Shown here: piece after piece, positions 53,765 to 64,000 of the stretch
Position numbering within the stretch: position 1 is the stretch's first letter
Layout: each line of letters starts with the position of its first letter
Source of the DNA: Burhinus oedicnemus
Taxonomy: Eukaryota; Chordata; Aves; Charadriiformes; Burhinidae
NCBI GenBank assembly: GCA_008921705.1
Contig: VFFE01007078.1
Span: forward strand, 1,608,507 to 1,672,506
Length of the DNA stretch: 64,000 bases
Direction of reading: 5' to 3'
Notes under the pieces: model-generated
The model's input: only the letters and a program-made list of their open reading frames with translations
Told to the model about the DNA's origin: nothing
The model's database searches: none
Made by a program: the position numbers and the translations under genes

Positions 53765-54635
53765 GTGAGTTCAGTTTCTGCTTCTGCCATCAGCTTGCTT
53801 TTGTGCCCGTTTATCTTTCAGTTAGGAAACTGCTGCTCTTTCGTAAGTAGCTGGGTACGGTTTAAGGTGTTAGAAATTAAAGTATTTCCTATCCTATACG
53901 GAGGCTTAAGATCCTGTATCACTTTTTATATGACCGGGGGTTGGTTTGTAATATTAATCTTTTGTACTCTTTGTAATTAGGCATTATGCATTAGTTGCTC
54001 TTCCCAAACATGTCTTTATCAGTGGTATTTTATATAAAAATGTATCTGTAAAAAATATTATGATTAAAGTTGTAATCTGCTCTGTACCTATCTGCAGGGA
54101 GCAAAGTGCAAATGGAAATACGGAAAGTCTATTAGTGCTTTAAGAGATTTCATGGGGAAGTATAACACACAGTTTAGTTACTAACCCAGGCTGTAAGTGT
54201 TGCCTAAGCTAAAATAAAGAGCTGAAAATCCTTTCTAGAATGTCCCTCTCACCTTTGTTTTCATTACTGTCTAATCCTTGGGTTAACGCTTATTGTCATA
54301 TCAATTTACTGCTATTACTATCTTATCTGAAGCTTGAATAAGTTTGATACTCAGAAACTCTATAATAATGGTTGGTTTGGTGGGGTTTTTTTGTTTTGTA
54401 GTTTTGGTTTGTTTTTATTTTTGAAGTAGAGGAAGCTGGTTTTCACTTAATTCTAGACCCAGTCTTGCAATGAGCTCTAGGGGCAAGGCGGTAGTTTGCA
54501 AGCAGTTTGTTCAGGATTGGGTCTTACTTTCTTCAGAATATGTATCATCTCACTTCCGAAACAGCGTACATAAAAGTAAGTGTTTAAAATTAGAAGGCGT
54601 TGCATTTATTTTCAAAAGTAAATGTTGAAATAATG

Positions 54636-54860
54636 GAAAGTTCAGTTGGAAGAGATGTGAAGAGGTTCTCCAATCCACTTAAGCTGAATGCCATATAATT
54701 TCTGACATGTGTAACTGTTCTTAAAACTTTCAGGAGGGAGGGCTCCACAACTCTCTTGCTAATTTATCTAGGGCTTGAATAGTCTTATATAACAGACATA
54801 GGAAAAAGCTTATTATTTTAAAGCTTTTTTCTTACAGTTTTCCTTAAAGTTTACGCTCAG
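54636..54860 (-). mobile_element. Strongly eroded CR1-like fragment, antisense
   Basis: Blocks such as TTCAGTTGGAAGAGATGTGA, TTCTCCAATCC, GAGGGAGGGCTCCACAACTC and TTAGGAAAAAG-like motifs (AGGAAAAAGCTTATTAT) follow the order found in the reverse complement of CR1 3' ends. Divergence is high, so both identity and limits are uncertain. Confidence 0.4.
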
Positions 54861-57623
54861 AGGAGTTTGTTTAGTTGTTCTTCGTTGCTGCCTGTCTGCC
54901 TTCATTATTCTTTCTGGTCTTTTGAAACTAAGGAAACTCAATTTCTTTGGCTTTTTCTCAGAAGTCCTCTTTTCTAGCCTTTGATTATTCTTGTTATTCT
55001 TTGTGCTTTTCTTTGGAATCTATTCACCCATTTGTTTCTGAGATGCTGTACTCCCATGGGGGCTTTCCCAGAGCAGCAGAACTTTTTCAGCTGTCATAGA
55101 TACTGGTTTTGCTTACACAGCCCTATGTGGTGTTTGACATTTTCATGGCATTCAGCTTCTGGTCTGGTAGATCTGCTGGATCCCTCATTGCAGTCCAGCT
55201 GCCGAAGTGATCGCGTTCTTCATTCAGAAGAACTGGTATATATATTGGGTGATAAGTGGAAAGATGTGCATTTTAAACAGTACAAAAAGCCAGATTTTGG
55301 GAGACCAAAGGAAAAAGGGGCTTCATTAGGCAGTTCTTTCATAGCTCACTAATAGTAGGACTCTATGTGTTAATTTAGAAGTCCAGGATGCTTTGACCTC
55401 AGGGTGGCTGTTACAGAAATGTCTTGAAATGGTGATGAGAAGATTCTTTTTCAGAATATGAAGTGGAAAAGTTCCAGATCTGTGCACAAAATAGCTACGT
55501 TCTTTCCTGGGATGAACCTTGCTGATGCATTTGGCTGTTAAGCTGGTGCTTTTAAGCACTACAACATACTGAAAAGAGCAAATGAATTCTGGACTTCATC
55601 AACACGCATAAACAGAACAGAATGAGATAATCTGGGAGAAGGTGGTTGTAGATGCATAGTTTCACAATAGCTGTCTCTACTTTGGCATAGTAAATTCTCT
55701 GATAAAGTAATCATTCCCGCTTAAAAGTAAAAGGATTATTCAGGCCACTGTGTGGGAAACTATTGTGCACTAGGTCATTGCACAACCGTTGTAGGTTGGC
55801 TCTTCACTGAGTGTTGTTCTGCCACTGTCTGCTGTGTCTACGTATTGATTTCAGTGTGAAAGAAATTGTCATCTTCCATTTACTCAGGAACTAAATTCCT
55901 CAAAGACAATTTAACAATTTTAAGGATTAGCCAGGTTTTATGCTGAGATTTTATCCCCCCCCCACTCCGTCTTCTGGGCCAGAAAGCCAGCAAGGTCTTC
56001 ATGGACAATGTTACTCTCTTTGGTTCTTCACTCTTCTTTTCCTTGTCCTTCTGTGTAGTGACTCTGCATATTGGGCAACCAAGTTACAGCATATTTCCTG
56101 GATTGTAAAAAATCCACAGTGTAGCTTGTGAGGAAAGGATTGTTCACTGGTTGGCCTGGAGAGTTTAACCAGGTCTGAACTTTGATCTTTAATGTTCAGA
56201 TTTGAATCACCTTGTATCTGCATTTAACCACAGTCCTCTTTGGATTATTTTCGTATAAGGTAGAAAAGGAAGTTGGGCTGTGAACCTTGCGAATACTTTT
56301 CTGAAGCATGTGACTACCAAGTGAACAAAGTTGTGTATGTTTAGGTCCTGTTATTACCGTGCAGTGCAGTGGTGTCCCAAGATACGATAAGAACACTGAG
56401 GAGAATGGTTGAGCTTAGCGTGCCTGGTGTCTCGCACCACAAGACGCTGCATATATCCAGCAAGCTGCTGTTTTCAAAGCAGCAAGTTTTGAAAGGAATG
56501 CTGTGTTGTTGTATTTTTATTTCTTAACATACGTTTTTTTTCCTTTTTTTTCCCCCCCTCATCAGTGCATTTTGTCTTTTTCCTTTTATTCATAATAGTG
56601 CTGTGGTTAATTATAGCTTCTATATTACTACAAGAATATAGAATTAATATTCCAAATACAGGTTGCCTTTCCCCAGTAGTACTGAGTGGAAAGACTTGCA
56701 TGTATACAGAGGGATTGAATGTGCAACAGCAGAGAATGGAGTGTGGTTCTCAGAGAACTGTCTGATGGTCCTTAGGAGGAAGAGAAAAGGGAGATGCTTA
56801 ATCAGCATGCATGCTGTGAGAGATTGTTCAACAAAGAAATTGGTGGGCAGAGTATAGGAAGTGGGTAGGCAGGGAGAAAGAGAGGAAGTCTGCACTGAAA
56901 TAACAATCATTTCTTTCCACTTTGGGAAAAGGTGGTGGTTAGCACTCTTACACTCTGTAATGAAATAACAATTGGTAGAGGTAAGTCGCATTAAACTCAC
57001 TGAAACTTTGTTAAGCAGCAAAATGGCAACCTTAGGCATATTTGAAAGTTGTAAAAGCTTTGAGTTGAGTTGGATGTACTTAACTGTTTGGGGTTCCTTT
57101 TTCCTTCAATATAATTTTTTGGTTTTTTTTTTTTTTTTACTTTCAAATCACAGCAGAGAAATAGTCTTTTTTACATATTTGACCTTCGCCACAAACCAGG
57201 CTCATGTTAGTTAGCAACTACCATGTGGCCTATCATACTGTTTGATTTTTTTTTCTTTTTTTTTTTTTTCAGGAGAACAAAAGGGATCTGAAACACTGTT
57301 CTTGGAGAATTGGGAGAAACTGCCAGATAGCTTAGTATACTAATACAGATGCCCCATGTCCCTGTTGTAGGATTTTTAATTTATAAAGGAAGAATTGGTG
57401 GTGGGAAAAAGTGTAAAAACTACTCTGTGAAAAGAAAGAGGGAAGGAAGCAACAACAACAATGAAATCAAGATTAACATTTAATACTGTCAGAAACAAAT
57501 AACAGTCAGTAAATTTTATGCTGGTGAAAGGTGCATTTTAATCTAGTTATCTTCTTGCTTTCTGTCTGAATAGAGCCTATTTAGTTGCCACTTGCTCTCA
57601 ATAAATAATATCTTTTCTTATAA

Positions 57624-58806
<1,183 letters not shown>

Positions 58807-60064
58807 GCAGTGTTTAAACATTGATAATTGATTGATGAAGTTGGTTAGCACCTCTACAAGCCCTTTCTGAAGCTTCATGGAGACTTCTGGTTGTTTCTAT
58901 GCATCCTGTCACTGGAAACCAATCAAAAGTAATGTTTATTGTTAGATTGCTTTGAATAAGAATTTGCTTGAGAGGATCCTGACTTAGGTCAGTATATGTA
59001 ATCTTTATGGGCCGCTCAGTCCAGCACCAGTTGATAGCAACTAAATGTTTTCCCTTTCTGCTATATGCAAAACAGATGTTCTTCAGTTAATCTTGTCTCA
59101 GTGATGTTGCATGCTGGTGTGCTTGCTTACAGCCTCAACACAGACCAAGAGGAGAATGTCTATAGAGACCTATATAGTCTCATGTTTGGTGTTGATGCTT
59201 TTGCAAGAGCACTGTTTTAGAAACCAGCAGGGGGTTGCTTGCCTCCGAGACAGGTGCCCCTCTTTGACAAAATAATTGATTTGTTGGCATCTTTTCATGA
59301 GCACTAAAATTCACTTTAAAACTTTCCTAGTTGAAAGAGAACCAAACCTAAAGGCTTCTTCCTTCATGGAGGCTGCTTTACCAAATGGACAACTCAGGTT
59401 ATTGTGCATCAATGGTGATTCAATCTAGTACCTGAATTTCCTTGCCTGTTTCAAGTCTAGTCGTATCTCTACTCTGCAGTAAAGATGTTCATACAGGAAT
59501 TTTTAATAGATATTTGTTCGGTGGTTTTTGGTTGGTTGGGGTTTTTTTACTGCTGATTTATAGGTCTGTGAAGTGTTCTCTCCGCTGCAGTGGAAATGCC
59601 CATGGAACCTTTGTTACAGCATTGGAAAACTTCCTTGTATCTTTACGTGAGTCAACTGATAAATCATAAACAAACCTTAGCCTTATCTTCAGGCTTGAAT
59701 TCCACCTGCAAAACAGATACAGGACCTGGGCTTTCAGTTGTTGATCTGTTTGTTAATTACTGTTTCTTCATTAAGAAGGTAATATGTTTGTTAAGGAATT
59801 TGATGATTATTTAGACTTGTACTCTGATTTTTCTAAATGAAAGAGAAGTTCTGTTTTTGGAAATTTAAGCTGGATATGCTTATTTAAGACGATTACAAAA
59901 TATTAGGGAATGAGACTCTGAAGGTTGAAGTATTTTACCATGTCATAAGCAACAGACATGGTCCAAATGCATTTGAATGATACCTGTCTAGAAAAGGCAG
60001 ACAGGTGTTTAAACAAGGCTATGATGCTAACACTGTATTACTCTCTGTAAAAGTAAAAAGCTAA

Positions 60065-60080
60065 AATAAATGCAAATAAA
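60065..60080 (+). terminator. LITAF: Proximal polyadenylation signals (two AATAAA)
   Basis: AATAAA at 60065-60070 and again at 60075-60080, followed within 30-40 nt by a GU-rich stretch (GAATGTGTCTTTG). Cleavage is expected near 60090-60105. Confidence 0.65.
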
Positions 60081-60185
60081 AAATACTGCCTTTACTGTTC
60101 TTGCCGAATGTGTCTTTGATAAATATTTGGTATAAGTTAACTTTTGAAAAGTCTTTCAATGCTTCACATTTGAAATCCAGGAGTT

Positions 60186-60764
60186 TCATGTATCACAAAT
60201 ACAACCTCTAGGCCTGGTGTTAATTAGTTTTTGTAAACTGCTGCTGCTTGTGTGTCTGTCTGCAAGTGGTTTAAGAGCTTTCTTACACATTTGGAAAAGG
60301 TTTCTGATCATGTCTCCCTGTAACATAAGAATGTACGTTGGTAGGAACTTGTCAGTAGCAACTGGCAAGAGAATGATGGAGATAAAAAGTTGGTAGTTTT
60401 GTAGCTTTCTGCTTTGATGACATGATACTAGCTTGTGTTTTTCTTTGTCTGCTGCTGCAGCATTGTAATGCTTTCCATGTTGTGTAAGGGCCTGGGTGAT
60501 GCTCCATTGAATTTTCTGTTCTGATGATACAGGCATTGGTTCTAACTTACACAAGCCACGTGCGTTACTGTAAAGGAGTATTTCCCTCCCACTGAATTTC
60601 ACAGAAAATTTACTTCTTGTCAGTTTATCATCAGAACAAGACAGGAAGAAGCAGTGAAGCATGCACTGTTTCCAAACTTGATGTTTGCTTGCATGGTGGG
60701 GAGGATTTTTGGTTCTTTTAGTACCCATGTCAGTCTGATATGGATAATCCTGCTGTATATTCAT
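60186..60764 (-). other. Unidentified 192-codon open frame, antisense to the LITAF 3' UTR
   Basis: ATG-initiated frame without introns, on the strand opposite the long form of the LITAF 3' UTR. The predicted polypeptide has no signal peptide, membrane segment or motif I can name, and includes low-complexity patches (AAAADK, SSSS). It has no promoter-like island or polyadenylation signal of its own nearby. It is long for a chance frame in DNA of this base composition but not improbable across six frames of 64 kb, so the likeliest status is non-coding. Confidence 0.12.
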
Positions 60765-61226
60765 TTGGTGAGTAAGTCTTCAAATTGTTATTCCCTTAGC
60801 TCCCCTTTTCTCTACAAAGTGATGGTTGGAAAACCTGAGGTGGTGGCACCAGAATGCAGAAGAACACTGACCAGAAAAATAATTATATGGGGTTTTCTTT
60901 GTTTTGTTTTATGGGTACAGTCCATTGCACCTCTTTAAATTCCTCATATGGATTGAGAACAGGGCACATAATATTGGCAGCTATTCCATCTAATTAAGCA
61001 TTCTGCAAAACTTTCTGCTGCCCCTTCTATACTTAAATTTCCTTATATACAAAGCCTGTGTTTGTTCTCTTGTGTATGGAATTATCTACAGAATGCGCCA
61101 AAGTAACTTGCTTTGTTAAACTTATTTTAGACAGACAAATGCAGGATATAACTTGCTTTGTGTGGAAGTGCTTTGTGTTTGATTACGTTGAAGTTACTGT
61201 TTGTTTTTAAAACTGATAATATTTAA

Positions 61227-61232
61227 AATAAA
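61227..61232 (+). terminator. LITAF: Distal polyadenylation signal AATAAA
   Basis: AATAAA in TTTAAAATAAAAACTTTC, followed by T/GT-rich sequence (TTTGTATCTAATGTTTGTAA). It would end a long LITAF 3' UTR near 61250. Confidence 0.5.
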
Positions 61233-61255
61233 AACTTTCTTTTGTATCTAATGTT

Positions 61256-62877
61256 TGTAATTGGAAAATTATAGCATTTGGAATGTTTCCAAACACATGA
61301 ATGGCTGAAATGTTAAAATTAAGTCAAGAAATACAATTAGAGGGTGAAATTTGAATTTCAGAGTCTCACTTGGGCTAAGTCTCTGATAAATGGCATTCTG
61401 TGGCCTGCAAACCAACTGTTTCCATGCAGAGCCACATTTGAAAACGTGTTGTTTTCCTGCAACTCAGACCCTTTAAATATTTTTTCAGTTAAAACTCCTT
61501 TGGCTAGAACTTTCACTTGCAATACAACTAAACAAACACATAGATGGCTACACTCTTACATACCAGTGACCGGTAAGGAGAAAATAGATATCAAATATCA
61601 TTATGTTCAGTTGGAAAGAATCCCTATTAATTGTGCAAGAATATCCTGCTTTTTTTAATGTCTATACCACTTTTTTCTTTCTTTTTTTTCTTTCTTTTTT
61701 TTTTCTGAGGTGCAGAAAATACAGGAAGGCAAGATTAATATCTCAAAAAGTTTTGTTCTAATGCATTGATACTTACTAAGCAACATTTTGGTTATTTTGT
61801 TGGTTTTTCCTCTGTTGATAGATACAGAAGTGGCACGCTGACTTCATGTGCTCATCCTATTTCCACAAATAACTAAGGAAGGGGCATAGGCCTCCAGCCT
61901 TGCATGACAATTTTGGGTTAAGCCTTCCCCTACCCCCACCTTCATTAACTTTCCAGGATGACATTGCTTTCTGTTACACTTTGACAGTGTTATTTCCATT
62001 AGACTTCTATTTTTAATTGGCAGAACTTGCACAGTGTTCAAACTTAGTTAATTCTGATGAGACTTGAGCCAGAAGGAAATAGAATTTATTTTGTCATGCA
62101 AAGAGGATCCAAAATAAAAGCTGTTAAAACAAGTAAAAAGCAGCTGATAGCCTTACAAGAGGGAGTTGTTAAGCAAGAGCAGAGTGGTTTCAAAAAGCTG
62201 CTATTTATTGCAGTGTTTGTGAAAGCACTTCTGGCACTCTAACCACAAGTTCTTTTTTGAAGAAATGAGTTGTGATTTGTGTACTCAAACCCAGTTAATT
62301 ATTCTTCATAACTGAGCAGCAAAAGGTGAGTAATGGAGTATACACTGTCATCCTAGGAGTAAAAACTAAGAAGTGGAAGTACTGTGACAAAGGTGTGAAG
62401 TGTTTATAGTTCAAGTGAATTATATTTCATAGCAAATTAGCCTTTGTGTTCCTCTTTATGAGATCCTGCAACGTGATACAAATTCATTACCTTTAGGGTG
62501 GCTTTTAATATATTTTTGTGAGGTGAATACCCTTGTGTATGATGTGCTGGACATGAATCCTGTATAGAAATAAATTCTCTGAGTGTCTTACTACTTTTTC
62601 AAACCAGGATACCAAATGGTGCATGGTGAAACCTGCTGATTTCAAAAGAAGTGCTTCTTATTACCACATATAATTGATTTTTTTTGTTACGAATATTTTT
62701 TTGTTTGTTTAAAAATCTGAAGATCTAGTGTCTGTTTGAACAGGTGGCTGTGTGGTTTGGAGGTGCTAAAAGTAGTTGTGCTCAAGTCTAGAATAAACCA
62801 AGAATGAGTAGGAGGCCTTTTGAAAGTCCTTTTGTGGTTGGATGTTTTGCTTCATGCAACATCTTGGTCTTTGTAAC

Positions 62878-62880
<3 letters not shown>
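61256..62880. other. Intergenic DNA downstream of LITAF
   Basis: AT-rich sequence with a polypyrimidine T/C tract at 61671-61705 and an isolated AATAAA at 62569-62574 that could end a rare extended transcript. No coding content recognised. Confidence 0.5.

Positions 62881-62941
<61 letters not shown>
62881..62941. repeat. Poly(A) homopolymer, 61 A
   Basis: 61 consecutive A immediately upstream of a sense-strand CR1 fragment. CR1 elements end in octamers, not poly(A), and here the run is at the 5' side, so it is not the tail of that element. Confidence 0.9.
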
Positions 62942-62945
<4 letters not shown>

Positions 62946-63363
62946 AGCCACTGAGGAGCAGCTGAGGAAACTGGGGGTGTTTAGCCTGGAGAAAAGGAGG
63001 CTGAGAAGGAGACCTTATCGCTCTCTACAACTACCTGAAAGGAGGTTGTAGCGAGGTGGGGGTCGGTGTCTTCTCTCAAGTAACAAGTGATAGGACAAGC
63101 GGAAATGGCCTCAAGTTGTGCCAGGGGAGGTTTAGATTGGATATTAGGAAAAATTTCTTCACCAAAAGGGGTTATCAAGCATTGGAACAGGCTGCCCAGG
63201 GGTGTGCTGGAATCACCTTCCCTGGAGGTATTTAAAAGCTGGGCAGACGTGGTGCTGAGGGACATGGTTTAGTGGTGGTTTTGGCAGTGTTAGGCTGATG
63301 GTTGGACTCAATGATCTTAAAGAAGGTCCCCTCCAACCAAAACGATTTGATGATTCTGTGATT
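62942..63363 (+). mobile_element. CR1 LINE, 5'-truncated copy, sense orientation
   Basis: About 420 bp homologous to the 3' half of the copy at 9426-10082 (GAGGAGCAGCTGAGGAAACT, GTAGCGAGGTGGGGGTCG, GGTTATCAAGCATTGGAACA, GGACATGGTTTAGTGGTGG), ending in degenerate octamers (GATTTGATG, ATTCTGTG). The ORF2 remnant is broken: an added base in GGCTGAGAAGGAGACC shifts the frame after EKRRL. Unlike the 9.4 kb copy, it keeps CCCTGGAGG in the SPSLE region. Its 5' edge is the 61-A run. Confidence 0.93.
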
Positions 63364-63450
63364 AACGCGGTGTATGACAGACACTGCTCCTGCATCTAAA
63401 GCCATGGGGCATTTTAATGTGACAACAGGGACTTTATAAAAGCATTAGGG

Positions 63451-63466
63451 ACACACACACACACAC
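63451..63466. repeat. (AC)8 microsatellite
   Basis: Eight AC units just upstream of the CpG island at the right edge of the window. Confidence 0.85.
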
Positions 63467-63639
63467 AGAGACCCAGAGTAGTTTCCACCTCTTGCTCCAC
63501 GAAGCCTCTGAAGCCCTTCCTCCTGGCACGTTCCCCTGAGTGGTAGTGGAGGGCGGGAGGATGGCAAAGCCTGCCCGGCTCGGTCTGTCTCTCGGCGGCT
63601 AGCTGTACAAAAGTTCCCAGGTGGGCGAGATGCCCCTCT

Positions 63640-63870
63640 CTTTCCCCAAAGCCGTAGTTGACCCTTTTTGGCGCTTTTCGGCGTCCGGTTCCGCAGCGGC
63701 CGCAGCACCGCTCGCCCGGCCCCCGCTGCTGCTCGGGGCGGTGCCGCCTCAGCCCCGCCGTGGCCTTCCCGCCTCCTCGGCACGGCGGGGCTCCCAGCGT
63801 CCCCCGCGGCGGGCCAGGGGTGCCGTCGGGGCCGCGGCGTCGCGACCTGCCTTAGCGCTGGGGAAGGCGA
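63640..63870. promoter_or_regulatory. CpG island, unassigned promoter
   Basis: Short, very CpG-dense block containing a NotI-type octamer (GCGGCCGC near 63697), GGGGCGG GC-boxes and CGCGGCGGG-type runs. It is bounded by ordinary sequence on the left and a poly-T tract (63961-63973) on the right. Open frames cross it on both strands but resemble no protein and are explained by base composition. It probably drives a transcript leaving the window to the right, or one running left toward LITAF; which one cannot be decided here. Confidence 0.6.
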
Positions 63871-64000
63871 GTGGCCCCTTCATCGCTTCATTTCCTCTTA
63901 GAAAACGGCCTGAAAAATGTACATGTCTCAAAGTGCTGCTCCGTTTGGGGGCTCTTCTTCTTTTTTTTTTTTTTCCGGGGGAAGTAATGCATTTGGAACG

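Larger units (their letters stand above)
58807..61255 (+). other. LITAF: LITAF 3' untranslated region (maximum extent)
   Basis: Follows the TAG at 58804. The first polyadenylation cluster lies about 1.26 kb downstream and a second about 2.43 kb downstream. Vertebrate LITAF mRNAs usually have a long 3' UTR, so either end is plausible. No structural RNA or repeat was recognised inside. The outer boundary is inferred from the distal signal. Confidence 0.55.

Noticed and set aside
57270..57340. Possible extra 5' UTR exon after the polypyrimidine tract and CAG at about 57270
   Set aside because: The acceptor looks fine, but no convincing donor follows before the real coding exon at 57646. The tract is better explained as a low-complexity run.
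62766..63051. Frames encoding poly-F or poly-K at about 62.9 kb
   Set aside because: They are translations of the 61-A run joined to the CR1 fragment, not genes.
63445..63931. Overlapping open frames in the right-edge island on both strands
   Set aside because: Composition-driven for the same reason. The minus-strand frame runs through the AC microsatellite (giving CVCVCV), and none shows domain similarity.

Overview
This 64 kb window comes from a vertebrate nuclear genome, almost certainly a bird. It has spliced exons with GT-AG introns, AT-rich non-coding DNA with isolated CpG islands, CR1 LINE 3' ends with the avian octamer tail (ATTCTATG repeats), and an avian ERVL-type solo LTR. No operon, prokaryotic gene, CRISPR array, tRNA or rRNA was seen. 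There is one short assembly gap of 20 N (41863-41882).

The only protein-coding gene I can support is LITAF (lipopolysaccharide-induced TNF factor, also called SIMPLE) on the + strand. A CpG island at about 44100-45150 is the likely promoter and holds the non-coding first exon (best donor at 44319). Intron 1 is then about 13.3 kb. Three coding exons follow at 57651-57828, 58226-58382 and 58698-58806. The deduced 147-residue protein carries a PSAP motif, two PPxY motifs and a complete SIMPLE/LITAF domain with two CxxC knuckles around a hydrophobic segment. Two groups of AATAAA signals (about 60.07 kb and 61.23 kb) suggest short and long 3' UTRs.

Layout: 1-44.1 kb is a gene-poor upstream region. 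It contains one fairly well-preserved 5'-truncated CR1 (9426-10082), two small CR1 remnants in opposite orientation bracketing a pair of hairpins (13.9-14.5 kb), homopolymer tracts and the gap. The region 44.1-61.2 kb is the LITAF locus. Its first intron carries an antisense solo LTR (46578-46994), a 70-bp perfect spacerless palindrome (51806-51875), an eroded antisense CR1 and two exon-like segments with good splice sites. The region 61.2-64 kb is downstream flank, with a 61-A run abutting a second CR1 and a small, strong CpG island at the right edge (about 63640-63870) that looks like an unassigned promoter.

I did not find a new multi-gene system. The most unusual sequence objects are the 70-bp perfect palindrome in LITAF intron 1, the double hairpin near 14.1 kb, the orphan CpG island at the right edge, and a six-base tandem splice acceptor at LITAF coding exon 2.
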